Source: Gongronella butleri (taxonomy: Eukaryota > Mucoromycota > Mucoromycetes > Mucorales > Cunninghamellaceae). From it: DNA of 64,000 nucleotides. Positions within the stretch are counted from its first letter, which is position 1. Every line of letters begins with the position of its first letter. Position numbers and translations under genes: made by a program. The notes beneath the pieces are model-generated. The model was not told where the DNA came from. It saw nothing but the letters and a program-made list of their open reading frames with translations, and made no database searches. Positions 35,237 to 46,319 of this stretch are shown here, one piece after another. The stretch lies in the NCBI GenBank assembly GCA_025201375.1, contig JAIWZP010000048.1:156252-220251 (forward strand). Direction: 5' to 3'.

Positions 35237-37441
35237 ATGGAAACCCACACACCCACCGCCAAAAACAAGGTCTTTCAGATATGCTCCACTGGAAGAAGGT
35301 AAGAAAAGAGAATTCTAGAGAAAAATAGTCATTGACACCGCCCTTGTTCGTGTGTTTAGCCCTTGGTTTAGGTAATAAAAAGACTCGACGCGACCGGCTT
35401 CTATTTGTATTGCAGCCAAGAATAGACTGACGTTGATCTTGCATAGACCGGACGGCTCGTCCACGCAGACGTACATCATTGGCGTGGCTGGTAAGGATTT
35501 GTGAGCCATCGTTGAGAAAGGTGCAGCATTGACGCCGTGATTTTTTTCGTTTGGCAGGCGGCAGTGGCAGCGGCAAGACCAGTGTGTCCGAGTAAGTAAC
35601 AAGATCAAGACCAAAAAAGGGCAACCATTGACGCGCATGTTTTTTTTACCCCCTTTTAGACGCATTCGCAAGAATTTGAACGTGCCTTGGGTCGTGATCA
35701 TTTCCATGGACTCGTTTTACAATGTGCTGACGCCCGAGCAGAGTGTCCAGGCTCACAAAAAGTAAGTCCGCGTGGTCAATGGTTCAATGCAATGGATACT
35801 CATGCTTTTTTGCTATTTTTTCTCGTAGCAACTTTGATTTTGATCACCCGTCCGCTTATGATTACAACCTGCTTTACGAGTGCCTGTGTAAACTTAAGAA
35901 TGGCAAGTCGGTGGAGATCCCCCATTATAATTTCAGCAAGCACGCGCGCGACGAAAAGACCACCACCATCTATGGCGCCAACGTCATCATTTTTGAGGGC
36001 ATCTTTGCCCTGTACAGCGACAAGATCCGTGACCTCATGGATCTCAAGGTAGACATGGCTTGACAGAATCGCGCGTTTTGCAATCTGACTGTTTTTTTTT
36101 TATAGATTTTTGTTGACACGGACGCGGATATTCGGTTGGCGCGTCGTTGTAAGACCCATTGCGCGTAAAAAAAAAGCATCTCGGGAGGCTCATGATCTTT
36201 GTTTGTGATTAGTGCAACGCGACATTGTCGAGCGCGGACGCGAGGTGCCTGGCATTTTGGATGTAAGCAGCAGAAAGACGAATTTTGGTCCAATTATATA
36301 CTCGGTGCTCACCTTGTTTCGCCCTTCCCCCCTTTTTTTTTGTAGCAATATTCGCGCTTTGTCAAGCCCGCCTATGATGAGCATGTGCGACCCACCGTGA
36401 AACACGCTGACGTTGTAAGTTTTATAAAAAATCAAGCTCAATCCCTTGGCTCACATCCCCTTTTAGATTATACCTCGAGGCTTGGAGAATGCCGTGGCCA
36501 TTGACCTGATTACCAAGCACGTGCAGCGTCAATTGAATGAAAAAGAGCTGAACTTGCGATGGGATCTTGTGAAATCGAGCGGATCCAACGACACGCCCGC
36601 GGATGTCGTTGTCCTGCCCGCCTCCAAGCAGATCAGGGTAAAAAAAGAACTACGAGACAAGCATCGAGGCAATATCGTGCTCATTGTCACCATTTACAGG
36701 GCATTCACACGATCCTGCGTGACAAGGACACGCCACGAGATGAGTTTGTGTTTTATGCCGAGCGCTTGTCCAAGCTGATTGTCGAATGGTAAGATAAAAA
36801 TAGATGGCGCGATGCAGTGGGTTCACGCGGGTTTCTTCACTTTTAAAAGTGCGCTTGGGCAATTGCCGTGCAAGGAGAACAACGTGGAGACACCGACGGG
36901 CGCCATTTACAACGGTGTGGCGTTCACGTCGGATGTGTGCGGTGTGTCGATCCTGCGCGCAGGCGGCACCATGGAAGAAGGTCTGCGCCGCGTGTGCCAG
37001 GACATTAGCATTGGCAAGCTGCTCATCCAGACAGCGTCGTCCACGGGCGAGCCTCAGCTTCATTATTGCAAGCTGCCCGCTAATGTTGCTGATTGCCACG
37101 TCCTGCTCATGGATGCCACCATTGGCACCGGTGCAGCGGGCCTCATGGCCATCCGTGTCTTACTCGATCACGACGTGCCAGAGGTAAAAAAAGAAAGAAA
37201 GAAAAAAAAAGAAAGAAAATTAAGAAAATGGGACTCATCTTGTATAAATGCTTAGGAAAACATTATCTTTTTGACCTTCCTGGCTGCGCCTGTCGGTCTC
37301 AATGTCATCAAAAAGGCGTTCCCCAAGGTCAAGATTGTCACGTCCATGGTCGATCCTGTTCTTTCAAAGGAAAAGCTCTGGATCGAACCTGGCATCGGCA
37401 ATTTTGGCGATCGCTACTTTGGCACCGAATACGACTTGTAG
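35237..37441 (+). CDS. URK1: Uridine-cytidine kinase fused to UPRT-like domain
   Basis: Twelve exons (35237-35298, 35426-35490, 35558-35591, 35660-35761, 35829-36048, 36106-36148, 36213-36262, 36346-36414, 36467-36637, 36700-36788, 36850-37183, 37256-37441) encode 474 residues. It phosphorylates uridine and cytidine in pyrimidine salvage. The kinase part has the P-loop GGSGSGKTS, MDSFYNVL, FDFDHPSAYD, FEGIFAL and FVDTDADIRLARR. The C-terminal 220 residues are uracil phosphoribosyltransferase-like (SILRAGGTMEEGLR, LLMDATIGTGAAG, PGIGNFGDRYFGT), as in eukaryotic UCK-like 1 proteins, where uracil transferase activity is doubtful. The exon 2 acceptor at 35425 (AATAG) is picked because an upstream CAG gives a stop in phase; the first 25 residues are therefore less sure. 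Confidence 0.93.
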
Positions 37442-38262
37442 CCTGCATTCTCCCCTTTCATCCGATTAAACGTATCATCCCTCTGTGCATCTCTAATCAC
37501 GCGAATGGCTCACGAAAAAAGCTGACTTGTACCTTGAAAGTCGATTTTTCGATCAAATCATGCCCAAAATACAACTTGAATCATATCTATTTTTATTTTA
37601 TTTTTTTTTTTTTTTTTTTTTTACGTATGTCCATGAGGGGACAGCTAGGCCAAAATTGACAGAGTTTAGATCAGTGAAACGCGAGCAATTGCCAACGTGA
37701 ACTTTTGAAGATTGACGCGTCGATGACGCCGCAATACGCGTTTGCATGCGATCACCGGCACCCTCGAATGAACACAGTCTTCGTGCGCGAGATATCATCA
37801 TTTTGAGTCACCCGATGATGTCCCTCACGACTCCTGTCATATTTTTTAAAAATTGGATGTTTTCGTGCTGTCATAGCACAAATACGCAGACCCCAGCCTC
37901 TGTGGGTATAAAACGAAAGCTTGACGCGACCTTGATTAGCCTGGCGCGCACGGAACTCAATGATGATTGCGTCTGAACGAATGAAATGACGCTTTTATTT
38001 CAAAGGCGCGTTTTACTCTATGATCATTGGCACCGCCATATGCGTTCAAGTCAATTCCACTTTTGTGGGTTGCCTGGTGAACAATGAACTACTGGGAAAA
38101 GTGCGCTTGGCTGTTTTTGGTAATAGACCAAAATGTGGCAGCGCGCATTTTTCATCATTTTCTGCGGGTGACACCAAGATCACTTTTCTTTCTCTTCCCT
38201 CAATTTTTTTTTCAACTTGGCCACGTTGACTTGTCCCTTGACATAGCGTGGTCTTTGCCATT
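37442..38262. other. Spacer with T tract, promoter of SRO7-like gene
   Basis: A run of T near 37599-37621 and no recognisable gene. The CT-rich stretch with a long T run near 38186-38215 is the likely leader of the next gene. Confidence 0.5.
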
Positions 38263-41200
38263 ATGACCTTTTTCAACAAGATATCCAATTTTGCACAAAA
38301 AACCAAAGAAGCGGCTCTTGCGCGCGCTATCCTTGCCAAAGACAAGCGGCTCGACACAGCGCTTGGAGGGGTCCCTGAAACGCCTCAGCTCGACATGGTA
38401 AAACGGAAGACGGGGTCGGTAAAAAAAAAAAAGGGACGCTAACGCACGGCGGCTTATATTTTAGGTGACCACGTTTGGTTTGCCTTCCAAGGTGGCCACA
38501 CTGGCCTATGACCCTGTTGCTGGGCTGCTAGTCACTGGTAAAAGGGAAAAAAAAAGTGCTCTCTTGCTTATGCCGCGCCTTGGTGGCCATTTTGGCTGAA
38601 TTTTTTTTTCGTTTTTTTTTTTTTTCGTGCTCAGTGACGAGGGATCAAGAGCATCTGGTGCTCAATTTCTTTGGCAGGGGCGTGATGTCGAGCATGGGTG
38701 TGCCTGGCGTCCAACAGGTCAAGTATTTGCAATTCAAGACGGGCCAGCCTTGCCTTGTGCTAATTGACACGAGCAATGTGGTGTATTTGATTGATCTGCG
38801 GCAGCGCAAAGTGCAGCATGTGCTCCGTTCGCAAGGGATCATTACGAGCTGCGCGTATTGCACGGGCACCGATTGGCTGTTTCTTGGGATGGCCGATGGG
38901 TATACTGACGTGCTCGATACGCGACTCGGCAAACTCGCGTCGTACAGCATCCCCGATTTGTTACAGGCGGATCCGTCGCAGGCGCAGCCGCAACAAGAGC
39001 AACAGCAGCCCGAGCAATCACAGCCAAAGGCGCGTCACATGGTGGTGGGGCTCGAATCGCACCCGTCCAATGTGAATTGGCTTTTAATTGCGTACGATCG
39101 CGTCGTGTTCTTGTGGGACATCAAAGAGCAGCAGATTCACGACGAATATCATCATCGGTCGCCGTCGTCCAATGCACACATTACTAGTCTGACGTGGCAT
39201 CCGCGCGGAGACGCGTTCGTGACGGGAGATGACCATGGGCAGATCCACGTGTGGTCTGTTTCCACGCCCAGCAAGCCAATGATCTCGCGACCTGTGTTTC
39301 CTGCCATTGATAATGCTGCCGCATCGATTGAGCCCGTTTACAAGCTCGCGTGGTACCAACCACAAGCTGACGATACAACGAGTTGCCTGATTGTGGCCGG
39401 TGGTACGAGTTTGCAGGATATGCACGGCGTACATTTGCTCGAATTGGACGGCCCGCACGACGCGCGCAAGCAGTCGATGCTTCCATGCGCGGCGGACGTG
39501 GCGGACTTTGTGGTTTTGTGGTCTGACGCGTATGCGCGCTCACAACCAATCGGGATCGTGATTGTTGCCGCAGACGGCTCAATTTCGTCGCATCAGCTCA
39601 CATCCGGATTTCCGCGGTTCACGCTGCCGCCGGCCCTGTCGCTACTGGACCCATTGATCGCCAACATGTGCTTCTTACCCATGGTTCATCCACCTCTCTA
39701 CCACGCTCTTACCACCGTCACCGAAGAAGACCGCCAACTTTTACACCTGCCACTCATGGGTGGCTCCGTGTCCCCTCGCCACATCTACAAACTTGCCTCC
39801 AATGATATCCTCATGACCCTCCACGTCGGTGAGATCATTCAATTCTGGGACGCGTCCTACACAACCCTTCGTCCCCTGCCACAGCTCACCATCCAATGCC
39901 ACGACAACATGCCTGAAGGATCCTCTGTCTTTGTATGCACCATCGACATCAATGCCTCCAATGGCGCAGCAGCCATTGGCTTCAATGACGGCACCGTCTT
40001 GCTTTATGAGTTTGTACACCCGACGCCTGCCGCTGCCCCTGATCACCGGGAGGACAACGACACCAGCAGCACTATGCCACTCAATGTCGGTGCTCAATTC
40101 ATCGAACAATGCGACGACACCATCAATGAGCTGCAGGATATCTTGGACGACATGAAAAAGACATCAATCGATGACGACGAACCACACGACGACCAAAACG
40201 ACGGCAAGGCATCCGCTGACGATCAAATGCCGCAGACAGCGCCACCAAAAGAGGCTCAAATCGCCCCAACCTCTGCCCCTGCGTCGACAAATCCGTTTGA
40301 ATCAGCCGATACCAACCATACAGCCGCGCCTGGACCTTCCTCTGCTGATGACTCAAAACCCTCAGAGTCCACCAATCCTTTTGAAGAGCCCGCGCGCCCC
40401 TCCATTTCATCCTCTGTCCAAGACACTTCCGCCAATGATGCCTCCACCGCCAAAAATACCAATGGCGCCATCATTAGCGCCATAAAACGCTCTGAAAAAC
40501 CATTTGGCTATGTTCCAGACCTGAAGATTCAACTGGACAGTGCCGTCAGCCTCATGGCTAGCGCCGGCGATGACCTGTAAGCTAGGGGGGGGAAAAGAAA
40601 AAAATGGGAAATTGACGCCCATGTCTCCCTTTTTCTTCTAGACTCGCTTGTGCCACGTGCCATCACCGCATCTATGTCATCCATACGACATTGCAAAAGG
40701 TGATTGCTTGCTTTAGAATCCAAGGTAAGAAAAAAAAAAAAAAGAAAACGGCCAAACAATTATTTACGCCACTTTCCAGATTTCCCTGGCTTGGAAGTCC
40801 TGCCGCAAGACCACGAGAACGCCAATGCATCGCCCATGCCTAGCATCACAACACTTTACTTTTCCAACACCTATGCCCATGGATTTTGTAAGTCATCAAG
40901 GCAAAAAAAAAAGGGCATTTTGCTGATCGTCTTGTTTTAGATACCCACGAAAGCACCGTGCTATTTATTGGTTTAGAGAATGGCCAGCTGTTTGAAATTG
41001 ATATTGCTTCGTTGCAGCTGCATTTTGTCCATGCGTTCAATGGCAGCGTCGTGGATGTGCATTGCATTGACCAGCGTGGTGTGCCGCAAAAGGCACTGCA
41101 GCATCATGTTGCCCACGGCAGCGAACCAAAGCGTGCTGGACCACCCGCGCCACCCGCGCCACCTGTTGAGCCCGTTCCGGCCGCTGAGACCGTACATGCA

Positions 41201-42372
41201 CCTGCGCCTGCTCCGACACGTGCCGAACGCAGCAAATCATTCCTCCGTCGCAAACCGACAAAGAAGAAAAAGGATGACCACCAAGGCGATGTGGCGGCCG
41301 ACGATCAATGGGATGCCTTGACGCGCTCGTCCACCGTGACCACCACATCCAGCGCTGGCAGCAATGCTTCTATTGAAAGGAAAGCCAAGCACGAGTACCA
41401 GCCGCAAGAACGACCGCACTTTGTCTTGGTCGCGTCGCCCACGTCCATCGCGTGCCTTCTCGCCGGCTACAGCGTCAAGCTCTACGACATTGACTTGCCT
41501 GAGCAGGACGGTACACTAACACGCATCACACCCGTGCAATTGGATGGTAAAGGGACACGACCAATGTCATGAAACAGACACGCTTACGCTCCTTTTTCTT
41601 TTTTCTCTGTAGATATCGCTTGTTTGTCGGTGCTCATGTCCTCGGGCAATCTTTTGCTCCTGTCGCTGCCTCATCTGACCCCGGTGGCACGCATTCCCTT
41701 GGCCACCAACTCACGCAAGCTGAAAGAGGCTACATTGACCACGGATGGCCGCATCCTGTCCTGGCATGGCGCATACGAGATGAAGGAATGGATATACATC
41801 CACTCGGCATCGACAATGTAAAAGAAAAAAAAAACGCAAAAGTGGGCCGTAAAAAAAGGCAGTGGGCTCTGACCAAGTCATTTTCTTTCATAGACCGTAT
41901 GGCCATGATGTCCAGCTGTTTGATATTGAGCGCCGTTTGCCCCCGCATCCGTCGCAGATCCAGCCTACACAGCAGACAAACAAAAAAACATGGTTTGGTG
42001 CCGTCGCCGGCGTGTTCAAAAAGGAGCCCTTGCGCTTAGAGGAATTGGATCTCATCAGTAAGCACTACTCAATGGGATGTCGAGACACTGGCCGTAAACT
42101 CACTCGTTTGTTTTTACTCAGTGGGACGCCATCCAATGACACATAAACATGCACAGCAGGGCGCAGCAGGCACATCCAAGCAGCAAGACCAGCCATCCGC
42201 TGGCCAGACGGGTGTGTTCAAGGAATTGAGCGACCGCATGAATGAGCGCGGGCAAAAGCTGGATGATCTCGGCCAAAAGTTCTCAGACATGAGCGACGCG
42301 TCCGGTGCTTTCCTCAAGGCAGTGCGTGAGCTCAATGACAAACAGACACAGAAAAAATGGTGGGAATTCTAG
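38263..42372 (+). CDS. SRO7: Sro7/tomosyn (lethal giant larvae) family protein
   Basis: Nine exons (38263-38397, 38465-38537, 38635-40576, 40642-40724, 40780-40887, 40941-41546, 41613-41817, 41894-42057, 42122-42372) encode 1188 residues. Family members are double beta-propeller proteins that bind the t-SNARE Sec9 and Rab Sec4 and act in polarised exocytosis. Propeller 1 is recognisable from VTTFGLPSKVATLAYDPVAGLLVT and the WD-like repeats with SNVNWLLIAYDRVVFLWD, ITSLTWHPRGDAFVTGDDHGQ and IGFNDGTVLLYEF. A 120-residue acidic, Ser/Pro-rich insert (about residues 560-680) follows, with two NPF motifs. Propeller 2 runs from ACATCHHRIYV. The last 60 residues, VFKELSDRMNERGQKLDDLG and onward, form an R-SNARE-like helix as in tomosyn. 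A polyadenylation hexamer is at 42396-42401. Confidence 0.92.
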
Positions 42373-42395
42373 TCGTCTACAGCTCTACACTACGA

Positions 42396-42401
42396 AATAA
42401 A
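42396..42401 (+). terminator. Polyadenylation signal of SRO7-like gene
   Basis: AATAAA 24 bp after the stop; repeat DNA starts within 20 bp of it. Confidence 0.55.
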
Positions 42402-42414
42402 TACATTACAGGTA

Positions 42415-42660
42415 CAAAACCTCATGTTTGTACTATTTTGCATTCATCTGGTGGTCATCTGCGTGGTCGATCCCGCTCAAAAGTATGATAGCCGCATCGA
42501 ATTCAGTGCAAAGCGACCTGTTGTGCCTCCAGAATTTTTTTTACAGCTTACTTGCCCGCCAATGAAACTTGCCTCGTGGCGTATGATAAACTATACGGTA
42601 GCTCAGTGCTCATCTGCTCAATACAGACCCGCTCGATTTTTTTTTGGAACGAAAATGTAA
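42415..42660. repeat. Dispersed repeat, partial copy B1
   Basis: Matches the first 150 bp of copy A in permuted order: ATTTTGCATTCATCTGG, then CTTGCCCGCCAATGAAAC. It is followed directly by a second copy (42690 on), so two units lie head to tail. The phrase TGTGCCTCCAGAA.TTTTTT.ACAG precedes each. Confidence 0.75.
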
Positions 42661-42689
42661 GAATGCGTGTTTTCAGACTTTGCCGGCCT

Positions 42690-44000
42690 GCTGTGCCTCC
42701 AGAAATTTTTTTACAGCCTACTTGCCCGCCAATGAAACTTGCATCATGGCGTAAACTACCGTATAGCTCCGTGTTCAAGACGGACCCGCCCGATTTTTTT
42801 GGACTCGAAAATGTAAAAAAATATGACCCGGCACCAACCACCGCCTGCGGTGAGTAGCGGAGGGCATTAGAGCCGAAGGCTCGCCCGGGAAGCTACCTGT
42901 ACAGTAGTTCAGTGCAAAATTTGCAACGAAAAGGCTTAAACCCCCAAAGCGCTACGACCACTTTTGAAAAATTCAGGGGTCACACATTTCAATCTCAGAA
43001 AATGCCTAATTTGGATTTTTCGAACTCCGAGTGATCAATGCATCCCAAACAGGTAACTCCGACAATTTACTATTGGTTGACAAAATGACAGGTCGCCCCA
43101 ACGTACAACAGTAAGAAAAAAGCGCAAAGAGTGACGCATGAACGGCGATCGACTGAAAAAAAGTGCCTACTTTGGGCAAGATTTTTTTTTGCAAAAATTT
43201 AAGGTCTGACACTTCCAAATTAAGGTCGTGGACTGCATGGATTTTTTTTGCATTTATCATATCATACAGTACGTATTTTTTTGTTTTTTATTTATTGCAC
43301 ATTTTTGTGTGCTGAGTGCGTGGGCTACAGGCCTGCAGTGTGCAGCCTGCTGGTGAATGAAATGAACGCAAATGACCGATGCAAAAAGTTAAAACCCAAG
43401 AAGCTTGTACTGTAGTGCACCGCAAGTTGTTACAGTATCATCCCAATAGGTGCTTTGCCCCTCTGTTTTTTGTAAGTAGAACTGTAATATAAAACTGCAG
43501 TAAAATCACAGGTTTACAGTTTTACAGTAGACCATTGTCGAGCAAATTGCGATCAAAGAATTTGATGAAAAAGTGGATTTTCTCTGCGAGTTTTTGCTAT
43601 CCATCGATAAAACTACAGTACATACGGTACAGTGTGATAGTAGTCTCATCCGATAGAGCTGGAAGAGGTGCTTTCGACACGTTATGATAAAAGCGCAGTA
43701 GTGTGTCGTTCTGTCCGTTGCCGAGAAAATTGGATATTGGAAATTAATCAATAAGTTTGAACAACGACTTTTGCAAGCATAGAAAGGTCATGTTTCCATC
43801 GGGCGAGCAAATATCATAATCAAAAAATGACGTTCGAGTGCGTCTCTTTCAAGAAGTGACAACATTTTCACTGCGATCCACAAAATATTTCGAGACCTTG
43901 TGCTAAATTTGTAAACATATCATACCGCCATTTTGAATTCGTCTGCACAAGGACCAAGAAGCCGAGCACCTACCTCGCGCTCTAGTTTTTAAGATTTTGT
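42690..44000. repeat. Long dispersed repeat, copy B2
   Basis: Collinear with copy A (1-1110) from CTTGCCCGCCAATGAAAC to the phrase GCCGAGAAAATTGG and beyond, very similar over 42920-43260. Relative to copy A it carries many small insertions made of ACAGTA, ACTGTA or ATGATA motifs, for example near 43432, 43515, 43617 and 43685. It lies just downstream of the SRO7-like gene. Confidence 0.8.
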
Positions 44001-44862
44001 ATGAAATGGGCGCCTGAAAATACAGTAACCTCCTACAGTAATGCGTACCGTAAGTTTGGAGACGCGATATCATACAATCATGGTTTGTGGCTTTTAGACA
44101 TGGGTGAAATTCTGAAATAGAATCTACCGTATGTCTTGAGCTGACTTACCGGTAGCCATTTTTTTGCCTGGGGTCTCGAGTATCATACAGTATGATACCG
44201 GTATGATAGGTCGAAAACTGGGCCAAAAATCGCAAAAAAAATGGCAAAGTCATCAGCTCAAGACATACGGCAAATTCTACTGTATTTTGCCCGACACATG
44301 AGCGAGACTCACGTCAAATGAACCAGCGGGCAAACGCGGTAAAAGCGCTTGTGGTTTGGGAACATCGCGTCAAGATCTCGGCGAGTTGGCCTTCACGGGG
44401 TCGATTTGGCCCTGATTCATACAAAATGCAGTCCTTTACTCGCCTCTTCATGTGTTTTCCCCGATACAGTAAAAGGATCCCCATGACCCCAATTGGAGCT
44501 ACCGGCGGTAGGTGATATAAATTTAGTAAGGTTGTTTATTTGTACAGTTGTAATTAGAAAAAGAGAAGGGAAATGGCGAACAAGAACCAGCTTCGTTGCA
44601 CATTACAGTATAATTAGGATGCTGCATCCGCCTCCTCAAGGCTTTAGCCAGCTTTGTATATCTCGTCGTCTTCCGAGCTCTGTTGTTGGGCGCGTAAAAA
44701 AAGAAGAAAAAACGAGTGAGTACGTGCGAAAAAGAAGATTTTGCAAAAGTTTGCTCGTTTTCCGTTCTTACATCATTGTCAGGTCTTTGTGGATGACAAG
44801 AACAGAATATAAAACGAGAAATGGTGAGATTGGATGCGCCTTGACCTGATCATGTCAATTGC
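44001..44862. other. AT-rich spacer with TACTGTA/TATGATA motifs
   Basis: Holds at least six TACAGTA/TACTGTA motifs and the palindrome-like phrase GTATGATACCGGTATGATA near 44195. No gene seen; the last 160 bp are the 3' flank of the bHLH gene. Confidence 0.5.
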
Positions 44863-45417
44863 TTACAAGTCGCCCAGCAACACCTGCAACTCGCGCACTC
44901 GGTCTTTCAATTGCGACTTGGTGTCTATGAGCTGATGGATGTAGTCGTAAGCTGATTTTTAAAGACAGATGACGATGAAAAAAAAAGTAGAGGAGGAGTG
45001 AGGATCACGCATGGTGTTTCACGGACGCGTTTTTCATTTTTCTTCATTTTTACATTTTTGGAGTATTAGCGACTCGCTTCGATGGCAATGGCTAAGTGTT
45101 GGCACGATATCAACAAGCTGATCGAATCCGATGCGGATGTTGGCACGTCTTTTTTGCTCGGATGCAATGTGGTTTGCTTTTTTTTGCTCTTCGGTGAGCA
45201 GCTCATGCGGCGGTTTCTTGCCGCGTCCGCCGGCGCGTGCCTTGGCACCTGCACCGGTGGGCGAGCCCTTGTCATTGGACAGCGACGCGTCGTATGGCGT
45301 GGCGGAGCGGTCGCGCTGTCGCTCATTCTTGCGCTTCAATGGCTCGCGCAGCGCCGAGTGCTGGGTGTCCAAGTCGGGGAGCTGGCTGAGAAGCTTGCCA
45401 CTGCTGGAAGAATACAT
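44863..45417 (-). CDS. Basic helix-loop-helix transcription factor
   Basis: Two exons (45417-45054, 44951-44863) encode 150 residues. The N-terminal half is polar and basic with a Gly/Ala/Lys linker (GAGAKARAGGRGKKPP). The bHLH runs from about residue 82: basic region NHIASEQKRRANIR, helix 1 GFDQLVDIVPTL, and across the intron helix 2 ESLILQKSYDYIHQLIDTK, then a short Leu-heptad stretch. The basic region has His, Glu and Arg at the DNA-reading positions, as in class B factors that bind the E-box CACGTG. The size and layout recall Ino4-type dimerisation partners, but I cannot fix the orthologue. A TATA candidate lies 195 bp upstream. Confidence 0.88.
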
Positions 45418-45610
45418 GATCAAAAAAAAAAAAAAACGAAAGAGAGGAGCAAAAAGAGTGAATTACAAAAAAATAAAATAAAACGAGTTTTATATACAAG
45501 GCGAGAGAGGGGAAGGGAAGGAGTAAAGAAAGTGGCGGGGAATAGCGAGAGATTAACCAAAAGAACAATGAACAATGAAAAATTGGGAGGCGAATAAAAC
45601 GATGGGCCGC

Positions 45611-45621
45611 CCCTTTTTATA
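45611..45621 (-). promoter_or_regulatory. TATA box of bHLH gene
   Basis: On the minus strand TATAAAAAGGG, 195 bp before the ATG at 45417. Confidence 0.5.
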
Positions 45622-46319
45622 TGCGCGAGGCAAGCAGGCAATTTGTCATTGTCGGATCGCCCGATTTAGGCATCGCTAGAATCTGGCAGTTTGCCCATGC
45701 TACCCCAATCATTTCTGGGGATGCACATGAATCCTCCAAGATGCAAACTCTAAATGGCCCGTTTATGCAAATTTTGTGCGCAAGCCTCGGCGTTTGCGCT
45801 CAATTGCGCCTTGTGTTCCTCGCGGGCCGTCCACGGCCCGCCCATCACGTTGCTTGGATCATGCTTTCCCTGTTGCCCATCCTGTGGAAGTGTCACTTGT
45901 TGCCTGGCAACCAGTTCATTGCTCCCCCTGACGCGTTGTCTGTGGCCATTTTGGCGCTCAATGGCTCAATTCTCATATATTTTTATTTTTTTTATGTTTT
46001 TTTTTTATTTTTTTGTGTGTATTGAAGCTTCCAATGCCTATTTACGGTGCCAATTTTCTTTTGCGCAAGTGTAAACAGACGAGAGTTGGTCAATTGTGGC
46101 ATTGGTCGCATGAATTTCCTGCAGCATTTTGATGAGAGACGCTCAGGGACCGAGGCAGGCTGGATTTGTCAGACGATGAAACAGGGCGGTCAGGCGGAGA
46201 ACCAATCAAAGGCGACTGGCTTTTTCTTTCTGGTTGGCGCAAGTTTAAGCAGTGAGAATTTTTCCTCCTCAGCTTGCCAACGCGCTTTTTTTCCCCTCGC
46301 TTCTTCACTTTTGTTTATC
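45622..46319. other. Spacer between divergent bHLH and CRM1 genes
   Basis: No gene recognised. A T-rich stretch lies at 45980-46015, and a CT-rich leader precedes the CRM1 ATG. Confidence 0.5.
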
